From Deltaproteobacteria bacterium (GTDB taxonomy: Bacteria; Desulfobacterota; Desulfobacteria; Desulfobacterales; Desulfosalsimonadaceae): a stretch of 60,787 bases of DNA. A model generated the notes under the pieces. That model was not told the origin of the DNA. It ran no database searches and saw nothing but the letters and a program-made list of their open reading frames with translations. A program made the translations under genes and the position numbers. Location of the stretch: positions 1-60,787 of the forward strand of contig JAADHK010000127.1 of NCBI GenBank assembly GCA_013151835.1. The letters are read 5' to 3'. Positions 1-8,659 of the stretch are shown one piece after another (position 1 is the stretch's first letter; each line of letters opens with the position of its first letter).

Positions 1-254
1 AGGACAACCGCCGGAGGCTCGGCCTGCTTCACGGATGTGTATTGCAAAGCCTGGGTGGCCTTGATGATGACCTGGGCCGTATCCCCCCCGTTTATCGTCT
101 CGATGCTTTTGATCATCCGCGAGGGCTGTGACGCCGTCTTATGTCCTTCCTGTTGCACGGGCATTGTCTTGCAACCGGCAAAGAACACGAGAAGCCATAA
201 AACCGGTAAAAGGCGCCAGATGTTTATCGCTGATTTCACATCTCGATCATGCAT
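1..254 (-). CDS. pilQ: Type IV pilus secretin PilQ, N-terminal fragment
   Basis: This is the first 84 codons of a gene that continues off the left edge. The product starts with basic residues, a hydrophobic stretch and a lipobox-like FFAGC, so it is probably an exported lipoprotein. The next segment (SIETINGGDTAQVIIKA) resembles the start of the AMIN domain that secretin PilQ uses to bind the cell wall. The ATG at 254 lies 2 bp after the pilP stop, so the genes are cotranscribed as pilMNOPQ. PilQ forms the outer-membrane channel for the pilus. The assignment rests on gene order and the lipobox/AMIN start, because the secretin domain itself is outside the window. Confidence 0.75.
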   Translation of the reverse strand, partial: MHDRDVKSAINIWRLLPVLWLLVFFAGCKTMPVQQEGHKTASQPSRMIKSIETINGGDTAQVIIKATQALQYTSVKQAEPPAVV

Positions 255-256
255 GT

Positions 257-943
257 TTATTCTCCGGGCTGTTTCTTAAGTTTTAATTCGATTTTTTTGG
301 TTTCAGTTTTTCCGAATATATTTTTGCTTTTTTCTTCAATAACGACCAGATTCTTTTCTATATTGGAAACCCGGCCGCCATTTTCGCCAATATAAGTCCC
401 TAATTTAACGATATAACCCTTACCTGAAGATTCCTGAACCAGGGCTATACTTTTATCCGAGAGTCTGAGAACCGCTGTGAGCGTCAACTGTCCGATTGCG
501 ATCCGTTCAAGGGGAGTCATGGGAACTCTTCCGGACAACTTCACCGGCCCCTCGCCGGTAATTTGAGGCTCCGGTTTGTGGAGGAAGGGAGCAAAGGGAT
601 CGATGCGTCCTTTCCTGGAATAAAGGTGTTGTTCACCTTTGAATAGCGATTCCGGCGCAAGTGCGACCGGGAGGGCGCCGACGGAAGAAACGGCTTTTTC
701 CGGCGGTCCGGCTACGGCAGTCTTGGACGCCGGTGTTTTGCCAACGGTTTTTTCCGTTTTCGCCACCTTCCCCGACACGGGAGCAGCTTTTGTCTTTTCG
801 GCCATGGCGGACGGGCGGACGATCTTTATCCTTCTACTGACATGCCGAACCGCAGCCAAGGCATCCCGGCTATTGCCGAATCCGGAATAAAGCGCCATCA
901 GGCAGAAAACTGTCGCTGTCACTATTAGAGACACATGCTTCAT
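257..943 (-). CDS. pilP: Type IV pilus assembly protein PilP
   Basis: This 228-residue periplasmic protein links the inner-membrane PilMNO platform to the PilQ secretin. It has an N-terminal hydrophobic export segment, a low-complexity Lys/Ala/Pro linker, and a C-terminal domain starting near RKGRIDPFAPF. That domain has the small beta-sandwich pattern of PilP (GxLTLTAVLR, IALVQESSGKGYIVKLG, EKNLVVIEEK). I chose the ATG at 943 over the in-frame ATG at 970 because GAGAGAAG precedes it at a suitable distance and the signal peptide then begins cleanly. No lipobox cysteine is visible, although PilP is often a lipoprotein. It sits between pilO and pilQ. Confidence 0.85.
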   Translation of the reverse strand: MKHVSLIVTATVFCLMALYSGFGNSRDALAAVRHVSRRIKIVRPSAMAEKTKAAPVSGKVAKTEKTVGKTPASKTAVAGPPEKAVSSVGALPVALAPESLFKGEQHLYSRKGRIDPFAPFLHKPEPQITGEGPVKLSGRVPMTPLERIAIGQLTLTAVLRLSDKSIALVQESSGKGYIVKLGTYIGENGGRVSNIEKNLVVIEEKSKNIFGKTETKKIELKLKKQPGE

Positions 944-1001
944 AATCTTTCTTCTCTCTTCCATGCTCATGCAAGAGCTTTAAATTTTTGCCCGCGCCCC
1001 G

Positions 1002-1628
1002 TTATTTCTTTTTTTTCTTTTTATCCTTGGTTTCAGACTTGGCAACAAACTTGTAAGTTACCGCCGTGCATCCGATACTCAACGGCCCTCCGGATGTTTT
1101 GGGGCTGCCGATGGAAAATTGGGTCACGTTGACTATCCTCGAGAGCCCTGCCAGTCGGTCGAAAAACATGCCCAGATCATGGTATGATCCTGAAAGCGAT
1201 GTTTTTATAGGGAGTTCTGCGTAAAAGTCCTTTTTAATCTCTGCCTGGGGCTCAAAAAGGAGAAACGTCAGGCCGGCTTTTTTACCGGCCTGGGATATTC
1301 CGGTCAAGAGGGAGGGGATTTCATCGCTGTTGGGCAATGCCTGAGAAATTTCGTGAAATCTCGCTTTCGCATCCTCCATTTTATCCTTGAATTTATTGTA
1401 CTCACGGGCACTTCTCTTGGTTTTAGCGAGTTTTTCCTCATTTTGCCCGATTTCCTTGCCGAGACGCTCTATTTTTTCAATCCTCGGCATATAAAAGACC
1501 ATGACAAAAAGAGCAATGAGAGCAACAACGGCCCCGGCGGAAATAATAATTCTCTGAATCTTTGTAAGTTCCGCGATCTTCTGAAAAACAGGCTCTATGG
1601 AGTCCAGGGAAAAATTTATTTTCTTCAT
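1002..1628 (-). CDS. pilO: Type IV pilus assembly protein PilO
   Basis: This 208-residue inner-membrane protein heterodimerises with PilN in the pilus alignment complex. One transmembrane helix lies at about residues 25-47 (IIISAGAVVALIALFVMVF). A charged coiled coil (about 50-95) follows, then a ferredoxin-like periplasmic domain (FYAELPIKTSLSGSYHDLGMFFDRL) typical of PilO. The C-terminus is a lysine run. The start overlaps the pilN stop by 4 bp, which indicates translational coupling. Confidence 0.9.
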   Translation of the reverse strand: MKKINFSLDSIEPVFQKIAELTKIQRIIISAGAVVALIALFVMVFYMPRIEKIERLGKEIGQNEEKLAKTKRSAREYNKFKDKMEDAKARFHEISQALPNSDEIPSLLTGISQAGKKAGLTFLLFEPQAEIKKDFYAELPIKTSLSGSYHDLGMFFDRLAGLSRIVNVTQFSIGSPKTSGGPLSIGCTAVTYKFVAKSETKDKKKKKK

Positions 1629-2203
1629 TTTTTCTCAGCCTTATCTTTGGCCTTGTCGTTTTTCATCGCCATCTTGCATTTGATGCCGAATTGCTTCATA
1701 TCCACATTGAATTGTCGCGCCTGCCTGGAGCTTGTCAGCACAACGCTTTTAAAGCGCTTTGACCGCTCGATGCGTTTCATGAATACCGCTATGGTTTCAT
1801 TATCAAGTGCCACTCCTCCGATATCGAAATTATCCCCATTCAATTCAAGCTTTGTAATCTGCATGCGCCCGGGAACCACCATTTCCGTGAAGGCCGAAAG
1901 CAGTTGAGGCGGCTCTTTTCGATGGGTCTTTAGCTGGTCAACCACCTCTATTTTTTTGTTCAGAGCGTCGAGCTGTTTTTTAAATTCCTCAACCTTTGCC
2001 GCCTTTTTTTCGTAAACCCGGACTTCCTGCTTGATCGACGCAAGTCGGCTTTCACTCGAGTTAACTTTTTTACCCAGGATAATGTTTATACCGACGAGGA
2101 CAACAATCAAAAGAGATAGTGAAAGCAGAAAAACAGAAACCTGTCGCCGGATATTTTCCTTGGACCGGGCCGCACGAAATGGTAATAGATTGATTCGTAT
2201 CAT
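1625..2203 (-). CDS. pilN: Type IV pilus assembly protein PilN
   Basis: This 192-residue inner-membrane protein begins with the conserved PilN cytoplasmic peptide MIRINLLPFR, which docks into PilM. A transmembrane helix (about 25-43), a coiled coil and a periplasmic domain follow. The C-terminal tail is rich in Lys, Ala and Asp. The start overlaps the pilM stop and the stop overlaps the pilO start, each by 4 bp, so the three proteins are probably made stoichiometrically. Confidence 0.92.
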   Translation of the reverse strand: MIRINLLPFRAARSKENIRRQVSVFLLSLSLLIVVLVGINIILGKKVNSSESRLASIKQEVRVYEKKAAKVEEFKKQLDALNKKIEVVDQLKTHRKEPPQLLSAFTEMVVPGRMQITKLELNGDNFDIGGVALDNETIAVFMKRIERSKRFKSVVLTSSRQARQFNVDMKQFGIKCKMAMKNDKAKDKAEKK

Positions 2204-3261
2204 TTGTCGTCCACTTTTCTAACGGCAAGCCCCATGGATATGGCTGCCTGGGGTGCAATCTGTTTAAGAAACGCCTGATCCAGATTCTCAGCCTCGGTAT
2301 CAAACCCCTCAAAGGGATTTATGATTTTCACATCCGCAGATGTCTGGAGACCCAGGAGTTCACGGAATTCCCTGATATTTGCGCCACCGCCGCTCAATAC
2401 GATTTGCTTTATCTGATCGTCGGGATTCGTTGAATAGAAAAAATCAAGTGCCCGCCTTATTTCCCCGCACCAATCCGAAACAACCGATGAAACGATCTCC
2501 TTTAAATCCTGCCGGGAAATTTTATCCGTCTTTTCCGAGAACTTAATTTCTTCCGCATCCGTCATGGAACAATTCAAAAGGGAAACAATCTTCTGATTTA
2601 TCTGGCCGCACCCCAGGGAGACGTCCCGCATAAAAACAGATATATTGTTTTTTAATATATTTAAAGATGTTTTGCTGGCCCCGATATCTATCAGGGCGAC
2701 GTTTTCGCCTCCGGCTTCATAATTGACTTCATAGATGTTCTGAAGGGCAAATGCGTCGATATCGATAATGCACAGACTTAATTGCGACATGTCGATAAGA
2801 TTTATGTAGTCGTTTACCATGTCTTTTTTGGCCGCAACCAGCAGGACGTTCATCTGGTTGGGATTCTGCTCGTTCTCTCCCAGTATCTCAAAATCCAGGT
2901 TTACATCGTTGATGTCAAATGGAATATACTGTTCAGCCTCAAAATTCAGAGACTCGTACAACTGCTCTTCAGGCATATTCTGCACCGTGATATTCTTCAC
3001 GATTACCGAATACCCGCCAATGGAAATAGCCACATTTTTTGTCTTGAAATTATAAAGGCCATAGAGTTCACGAATCGCGTCGGAAACCACCTGTGGTTCT
3101 TTTATAACACCTTCTTCTATGGCTCCGGGGGCGATATCAATGGTTCCGAATCTTTTCAGCCCCCACCCCCGTTTGCCTTCAATTACCTCCGCAGCTTTTA
3201 TGCTTCTGGAGCCAATATCCAGACCGATTAGTTGTTCCTTATGTCCGAAAATCATAAGCAT
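2200..3261 (-). CDS. pilM: Type IV pilus assembly ATPase-like protein PilM
   Basis: This 353-residue cytoplasmic protein has the actin/FtsA-like fold and binds the PilN N-terminus. The phosphate-1 motif LIGLDIGSRSIKAAE is near the start, the second nucleotide-binding motif (VALIDIGASKTSLNIL) is mid-protein, and the adenosine motif (IVLSGGGANI) is near residue 290. Length is normal for PilM. It is the first gene of pilMNOPQ, and a sigma70-like promoter lies about 290 bp upstream. The start could also be the ATG two codons further in; neither has a strong ribosome binding site. Confidence 0.93.
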   Translation of the reverse strand: MLMIFGHKEQLIGLDIGSRSIKAAEVIEGKRGWGLKRFGTIDIAPGAIEEGVIKEPQVVSDAIRELYGLYNFKTKNVAISIGGYSVIVKNITVQNMPEEQLYESLNFEAEQYIPFDINDVNLDFEILGENEQNPNQMNVLLVAAKKDMVNDYINLIDMSQLSLCIIDIDAFALQNIYEVNYEAGGENVALIDIGASKTSLNILKNNISVFMRDVSLGCGQINQKIVSLLNCSMTDAEEIKFSEKTDKISRQDLKEIVSSVVSDWCGEIRRALDFFYSTNPDDQIKQIVLSGGGANIREFRELLGLQTSADVKIINPFEGFDTEAENLDQAFLKQIAPQAAISMGLAVRKVDDK

Positions 3262-3550
3262 CTCATGTTTATCGGGTTATTGATAACTGAAAAGTTCATC
3301 CGGATACGCACAAAAGAACCCGTTGTGTCCACATCTATCCGTTCCTGTAAAAACCGGGCCCGGCAAGTTCGGGCGTAGCAATAAAATGAGCCATGAAAAA
3401 AGTGGAAAAAGAAAATGGTGGATAAAAAACCTGAAAAAAATTTGACGGGAATAATTTTTCAAACCTGTCTCCTGTGCCAGTCCGTCGTTGAACAAACGGT
3501 TGAACAAACTATTGATGGCAAAACGGATACCCAGAGTTTTAACGGTGTTT

Positions 3551-3579
3551 ATTGTTACGTTAAATCGTTGTTATGTCAA
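3551..3579 (-). promoter_or_regulatory. Predicted sigma70 promoter for pilMNOPQ
   Basis: On the minus strand, TTGACA (3574-3579) is followed after exactly 17 bp by AACAAT (3551-3556, 4 of 6 matches to TATAAT). Transcription would start near 3544 and give a leader of about 280 nt before pilM. The rest of the 3262-3728 gap is A/T-rich and shows no convincing gene on either strand. Confidence 0.5.
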
Positions 3580-3728
3580 GACAATTATCAATTCTTTATT
3601 CAAAGCCGATATCTTGTATGCCATACCCGAGTGAAACCACTATATCCTGTAAAGAATATAAAGTAAAGAGACAAATGAAATCGTTTGTCCGCAGAACACC
3701 TTACCGATTTTTACCGAGGCGCATATGC

Positions 3729-5303
3729 TCACTTCAGGGCACTGTAAATCGGGTCAAAAGCGGCGGTTGCCTGCAACTCACAAAAAAGGTCCACGAGACT
3801 GGGGTCAAACTGCCGTCCCCGTTCGGAAGAGATTATATTGATCACGTCCTTATCCGGCATTGCTTTCCGGTAAGCCCGTTGAGAAATCATGGCGTCATAA
3901 ACATCCGCAACGGAAAGCATCCGTGCAAGAAAGGGTATCTCTTCACCGACCAGGCCATCCGGATAACCCATGCCGTCAAAACGCTCATGGTGATGTCGGA
4001 TGATCCGCTTTTCCCTGTCCCATAATCCCAATTGTGCGATAATATTTTCCCCTATGACCGGATGGGTCTTTATGGTTTCAAATTCTTCGGCCGAAAGAGA
4101 GCCCGGCTTCAGGAGGATATCGTCCCGGATGCCGATTTTCCCTATATCATGAAGCCTGCCGGAAAAATCGAGAACGTCTGTTTCGGCTTCGGAACATCCG
4201 TATGTTCGTGCCATGATTTTAGCCACCTTGGTGACTCGCGAAGAGTGCTCCTTGGTATATGCGTCTCTGGCTTCGACGGCTTTTACAAGGGCCGAAAGAG
4301 TTGAAAACAGATTGTCGTATATATTTTCATACAAAGCCAGATTTTCCACAAGGTAAGCTGCCTGGCGGACCATAAACCCGAGGTAGTAGATATCCTTTTC
4401 CGTAAAAACAAGCGCCGGGTCGTCCGAGGTTGCGGTAAGCACCCCGAACACGCTTTTGCGTATCTTCAATGGAATACCAACAAAGGAGTGAGCCGGATAA
4501 ACACCCGGTTTTTCAGCCCCCGGGGATAAAAGCAGGGGGGCCGCATCTTCAGCCACTTCGATCACAAGTGATGTAAAAGCATCCGGGTCTGCGGTTTCAA
4601 ACAGTGCGACGGTCTCGGCTACCCCGGAAAGCATAGTTTCATCGCCGGCGGCTTCGTATTTTGCAACCTCCGCAATCTTTACGGGTAGCTGGGCCGGACC
4701 GGTAACGATAAAAAACGACGCATGCAGGGCGGGTGTTATTTCGAGTGTAAGCCTGAGCATATGGTCAAATACTTGCGCCCCTGACTGTGACGGTACAAGC
4801 CCTGCCATTATCCGGTTTAAAACGCTTAACTCGGAAACCTTTGTCTCAAGCTCACGATTCAGGCTTTCAATTTGTCGCTTGTTTGCAACCTCCTTGTTTA
4901 ACAATATATTTTTAACAAAGAGTTCTCTTTCCCGCAAAACTCTTTTCAGGCAAAGGGTCATCTGGTTTAAGTTAACGGGCTTTATGAGAAAATCAACCAC
5001 CCCGTTTTTCAGGGTCTGAATGGTGTTATCAAGAGACGGAAAGCCGGTCATGACCACTACAGGGATAGTATTATCTTTTTTTCTGATATGTTCGGCCAGT
5101 TCAAGACCATCCATTTCCGGCATATTTATATCCGTAAAGCAACAATCCACCCGGTTTTTTTTAAGTGCTTCAAGCGCCTCAAAACCGTTTCCCGCCGTCA
5201 GCACCCGAAAACCCAGGTCCTGAAAATGTTCGGTTACGATTTCAAGAATGCTTTCTTCATCATCAACAAAGAGAATCGTTTTTTTATCGGAAAAATCCGG
5301 CAT
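3729..5303 (-). CDS. Response regulator with GAF-like middle region and HD-GYP output domain
   Basis: This 524-residue protein probably hydrolyses cyclic di-GMP in response to a sensor kinase. Residues 8-125 are a receiver domain with acidic residues VDDEE, phospho-acceptor Asp in FTDINMPEMDG and Lys in LIKPV. A coiled-coil linker follows, then a GAF-like region (about 155-310). The C-terminal HD-GYP domain retains LHDIGK, HHERFDG and GYPDG, so catalysis is plausible. No kinase gene is adjacent. It sits upstream of the pilus operon with a 467-bp gap, so a link to twitching is only suggestive. A TATAAT hexamer lies about 15 bp upstream of the start on its strand, without a clear -35. Confidence 0.9.
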   Translation of the reverse strand: MPDFSDKKTILFVDDEESILEIVTEHFQDLGFRVLTAGNGFEALEALKKNRVDCCFTDINMPEMDGLELAEHIRKKDNTIPVVVMTGFPSLDNTIQTLKNGVVDFLIKPVNLNQMTLCLKRVLRERELFVKNILLNKEVANKRQIESLNRELETKVSELSVLNRIMAGLVPSQSGAQVFDHMLRLTLEITPALHASFFIVTGPAQLPVKIAEVAKYEAAGDETMLSGVAETVALFETADPDAFTSLVIEVAEDAAPLLLSPGAEKPGVYPAHSFVGIPLKIRKSVFGVLTATSDDPALVFTEKDIYYLGFMVRQAAYLVENLALYENIYDNLFSTLSALVKAVEARDAYTKEHSSRVTKVAKIMARTYGCSEAETDVLDFSGRLHDIGKIGIRDDILLKPGSLSAEEFETIKTHPVIGENIIAQLGLWDREKRIIRHHHERFDGMGYPDGLVGEEIPFLARMLSVADVYDAMISQRAYRKAMPDKDVINIISSERGRQFDPSLVDLFCELQATAAFDPIYSALK

Positions 5304-5475
5304 TACAAGAACTTTCAGTATTATAGAAAAAACCCCTTGAGAATCCGATCTGCATCGTAAATGTCCGGCTGTCCGGCAGAAAAGAGGGTGCGCACTTGCC
5401 CAGGCGCCAACCTCTCATAAATCTAACTGCTTATCCTTCGTAAAGTCAAGCCTTAAGATGTTTTAGGGTTGTCTC

Positions 5476-5505
5476 TTGACAAAAAAAGACATAGATCGAT
5501 AAAAG
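5476..5505 (+). promoter_or_regulatory. Predicted sigma70 promoter for lysA
   Basis: TTGACA at 5476-5481 is followed after 18 bp by TAAAAG (5500-5505). The start codon of lysA is 67 bp downstream and has AAGGAG placed 9 bp before it. I looked for a lysine riboswitch in 5304-5571 and saw no recognisable core. Confidence 0.45.
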
Positions 5506-5571
5506 TAAATGATCGCCGCAGGCTAACCTGCCCGTCACAAACCAACACGGATTAATAAGGAGATACCCCTG

Positions 5572-6834
5572 ATGCCCATGACGGTAGATTTTAAGAAAAG
5601 GCTTTATCCGGGTTTGCCGGACATAGCCCGGCATTTCGGTACCCCGTTTCATATTTACGACGAAACCGGTATCCGCAAAACCGCGAGCACCGTAAAGGAA
5701 GCGTTTGCCGGGTTTGCAGGCTTTAAGGAGTTTTTTGCCGTAAAGGCTCTCCCTAATCCGGCAATTTTGAGCATTTTTTTTGATGAGGGGTTCGGCTTTG
5801 ACTGCAGTTCTGTTCCGGAGCTTATACTGGTCCGTAAGACCGGGGCAATAAAAGAGGATATCCTCTTTACTTCAAACAATACCTCGGCTGATGAGTTTAA
5901 GGAGGCTTTCGGTCATGGGGGCAGCCTCATCAATATTGACGACATTTCCCTTATTCAAAAATTACCGGGCATCCCCGACCCCGTCTCTTTTCGGTACAAT
6001 CCGGGACCGCTCAGAACCGGGAATGCCATCATAGGCAATCCGGTTGAGGCGAAATACGGCGTCAGCCACGACCAGATTGTCGATGCGTACAAAAAAATGC
6101 TTGATCTGGGATCACGGCGCTTCGGCCTGCACACCATGCTGGCTTCAAATGAACTCGACCATTCCTATCTTATTGAAACGGCCCGGATGCTCTTGGACCT
6201 GGCCGGGCGTCTTTCCGAAAAGCTGTCCATCCGTTTCGAATTTATCAATATCGGCGGCGGGATGGGAATTCCCTACCATCCCGGGGATAAGGCCCTTGAT
6301 CTTTCAGCCATGGTCGACGGCATACGGGCAGCCTTCTTAAAATTTTACGATAAGCAGGGATATGAACCGAATCTCTTCATGGAAAGCGGCAGGTATATGA
6401 CCGGCCCCCACGGCGTTCTTGTCACGCGGGTAATCAACAGAAAAGAGACATACCGGAACTATGTGGGCGTGGACGCATCCATGTCCGCCCTCATGCGGCC
6501 GGGCATTTACGGCGCTTACCACCATATAGATATTTACGGCAAAAGCGTGTCCGATGTCCCTGCGGAAACCGTTGATGTAGTGGGAGCCCTTTGTGAGAAC
6601 ATCGACAAATTCGCCATTCAGCGAAACCTACCGAAAGTACAAATCAACGATCTGCTGATAATCCACGATACCGGGGCTCACGGCCATGCCATGGGATTTA
6701 ACTATAACGGCCGGCTCAGGCCCAAGGAACTGATGCTGAAAAAAGACGGTACGGTGGAGCTTATCAGAAGAGAAGAAACGGTCGAGGATTATTTCGCAAC
6801 GTTAAACTTTGAAAAGGATGTGTTCAAGCCGTAA
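5572..6834 (+). CDS. lysA: Diaminopimelate decarboxylase
   Basis: This 420-residue fold-type III PLP enzyme makes L-lysine from meso-diaminopimelate. The PLP lysine is in FFAVKALPNP near residue 58. The glycine-rich phosphate-binding loop is NIGGGMGIPY, the C-terminal-domain substrate Cys is in GALCENIDKF, and the tyrosine-bearing GFNYNGRLRPKEL motif is near residue 380. The first ATG is chosen because AAGGAG precedes it at 9 bp. The dapL gene at 45 kb supplies the upstream aminotransferase. It stands alone, and a palindromic element begins 3 bp after its stop. Confidence 0.88.
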   Translation: MPMTVDFKKRLYPGLPDIARHFGTPFHIYDETGIRKTASTVKEAFAGFAGFKEFFAVKALPNPAILSIFFDEGFGFDCSSVPELILVRKTGAIKEDILFTSNNTSADEFKEAFGHGGSLINIDDISLIQKLPGIPDPVSFRYNPGPLRTGNAIIGNPVEAKYGVSHDQIVDAYKKMLDLGSRRFGLHTMLASNELDHSYLIETARMLLDLAGRLSEKLSIRFEFINIGGGMGIPYHPGDKALDLSAMVDGIRAAFLKFYDKQGYEPNLFMESGRYMTGPHGVLVTRVINRKETYRNYVGVDASMSALMRPGIYGAYHHIDIYGKSVSDVPAETVDVVGALCENIDKFAIQRNLPKVQINDLLIIHDTGAHGHAMGFNYNGRLRPKELMLKKDGTVELIRREETVEDYFATLNFEKDVFKP

Positions 6835-6837
6835 TAA

Positions 6838-6968
6838 TGATGGACTCGTAAAAAGTTCCATATGCAAGGCGCGGGAGCCGGGAAAGGGCGAAGGCGTACT
6901 TTTTGTACGCTGAGGCCGGCCTTTCCCGGCTCCCGCAACGCCGCAGATGGACTTTTTACGAGTCCGTC
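6838..6968. repeat. Palindromic element copy A (short form)
   Basis: This 131-bp imperfect palindrome lies between the convergent ends of lysA and pckA. The ends are TGATGGACTCGTAAAAAG and CTTTTTACGAGTCCGTC. The inner hairpin has a perfect 17-bp stem (6871-6887 pairing with 6920-6936) and a loop with GTAC-TTTTT-GTAC. No target duplication is visible at its flanks. Confidence 0.85.
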
Positions 6969-6973
6969 ATCCG

Positions 6974-8623
6974 TCAAATGTTAAAACCAAGGTTATCAAC
7001 ATCAAAGGTATCATCGACCGAAATAACCTGCGATAACGTTTTCCGCATCTCTTCCGGTACATTTTCCTCGAATTTCTCAAAATCCTTCATAAACTCGGCC
7101 ACAAGACGATTTGCCCGCATTTCGTATTCTCCCATATCCGCCGCCGCCTCCCTCGGGTTGAGGATTGCATCGGAAACAGCCTCATCCGGACAGTGCGTTG
7201 GTATTTCAAACTGGAAGAGAGGATCCATCTCATAGGGGACATCGGCTAATGCCCCTGAAACAGCTGAACGGACCAGCGCCCTGGTGGTTTCTATGGGAAT
7301 ACGGTCCGCCCGGGTGCAGGGTTCGCCGCTCCAGCCGGTATTAATAAGCCAGCAGTTAATATTATTGCCCACGATTTTCTCCATAAGTTTCTTGCCATAA
7401 AAAAAGGCGGGATGTGCAAGCGCCGTGTCACCAAAACAGACGTTAAACATTACCTGGGGTTCAACTTCTCCGGATTCCATCTGGGTAAACTTGGATGTAT
7501 ATGCTGACAAAAAGGCATAAACGGCCTGCTCGGGCGTAAGCCTCGCAATGGGAGGTAATACACCGAACGCATCGCAGGTCAGGAGGAAAAGATTTTTCGG
7601 GTGGGCAAACATCCCCTCGCGGATGGCGTTCGGGATATGGGTAATAGGGTAGGCGGCCCGGGTATTTTCCGAAAGGCTCCTGTCGGTAAAATCGACCTTT
7701 CGGGTATCCTGGCTTATGCTTATGTTTTCAAGCAAGGTCCCGAATTTGCGGGTACAATCATAAACAAGGGGCTGTTTTTCCTTCTGAATGTCCAGTATCT
7801 TGGCGTACCCTCCCCATTCAAGATTGAAAATTCCCTCATCCGTCCAGCCATGGCTATGGTCCCCAAGCAGGCGACGGGTCGGGTCCACCGCAAGGGTGGT
7901 CTTTCCGGTGTCTTCACGGCCGAGAAAGATCGCCACATCACCGTCATCACCCACGTTTGCAGAACACCGCATGCAGAAAACAGATTCGGGCATCGTATGG
8001 TTTGTCATGGTGAAAACCGCCTGCCTGATCTCCCCCGCATAGCCGGAGCCCCCGATGAGTATCATCTTTTCAGCCAGACTGATAATGACGAACGAGGCTG
8101 AATTAGTTCCGTCCAGTTCGGGAATGGAATGAAATCCCGGAACATGGACCACAGTGAATGCTGGTGTGAAGGTGTCGAGAAGGTGATCCTCCTTTATCTG
8201 GTAAAACATATTCCTGGCAAACAGAGAATGCCATGCCGTTTCGGTCACAACACGGATGGAAATCTGAAACTCCGGCGTACTTCCCACCAGGCAGTCCTGA
8301 ACATAGGCGTCCTTATTGTGCATGTAGGCCAGGAGGCGGCTGAAAATGGTATTGAAATAATTTTCAGACAATTCGTTTTTCTCATCACTCCAGAAGACCT
8401 TTTCGGCGCTGACCGCGTCTTTTACGATGAACCTGTCTTCGGCCGGCATTTCCGCATCATGGCCGGTCCTGACGGCGATTGCCCCCAGATGGGCTACCTG
8501 GCCCTCCCTGTTCTTGACAATCTCTTCGTAGAGCATGGGGGTGGTGAGGTTTCTCCTGATGCGCCTAAGGTGTTTTAATCCCAATGTTTCGATATCCGGT
8601 TTTTTCTGATTGTTTTCAGCCAT
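6974..8623 (-). CDS. pckA: Phosphoenolpyruvate carboxykinase (ATP)
   Basis: This 549-residue enzyme interconverts oxaloacetate plus ATP and phosphoenolpyruvate plus CO2 plus ADP, the entry to gluconeogenesis. The P-loop is FLGREDTGKTTLA, where most family members have GLSGTGKTTL, so the loop is slightly divergent. Metal/substrate segments GDHSHGWTDEGIFNLEWGG and the C-terminal LINTGWSGEP are present. AAAGGAG precedes the ATG. The stop lies 6 bp beyond palindromic element A. It is followed in the same orientation by no other gene. The long CoA-transferase lies 36 bp upstream and could be in the same operon. Confidence 0.9.
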   Translation of the reverse strand: MAENNQKKPDIETLGLKHLRRIRRNLTTPMLYEEIVKNREGQVAHLGAIAVRTGHDAEMPAEDRFIVKDAVSAEKVFWSDEKNELSENYFNTIFSRLLAYMHNKDAYVQDCLVGSTPEFQISIRVVTETAWHSLFARNMFYQIKEDHLLDTFTPAFTVVHVPGFHSIPELDGTNSASFVIISLAEKMILIGGSGYAGEIRQAVFTMTNHTMPESVFCMRCSANVGDDGDVAIFLGREDTGKTTLAVDPTRRLLGDHSHGWTDEGIFNLEWGGYAKILDIQKEKQPLVYDCTRKFGTLLENISISQDTRKVDFTDRSLSENTRAAYPITHIPNAIREGMFAHPKNLFLLTCDAFGVLPPIARLTPEQAVYAFLSAYTSKFTQMESGEVEPQVMFNVCFGDTALAHPAFFYGKKLMEKIVGNNINCWLINTGWSGEPCTRADRIPIETTRALVRSAVSGALADVPYEMDPLFQFEIPTHCPDEAVSDAILNPREAAADMGEYEMRANRLVAEFMKDFEKFEENVPEEMRKTLSQVISVDDTFDVDNLGFNI

Positions 8624-8659
8624 GACGACTCCTTTGACTTGGGGGTTTTCGTTCGGACT

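Noticed and set aside
37-279. Plus-strand frame of 80 codons at the left edge
   Set aside because: It is antisense to the start of pilQ, which has a signal peptide, correct spacing after pilP and the expected order.
5304-5571. Lysine riboswitch before lysA
   Set aside because: No conserved core helices could be recognised; only a promoter and ribosome binding site are evident.
6838-6968. Intrinsic terminator between lysA and pckA
   Set aside because: The hairpin belongs to the dispersed element family; the stem is not followed by a proper T-run at its base.
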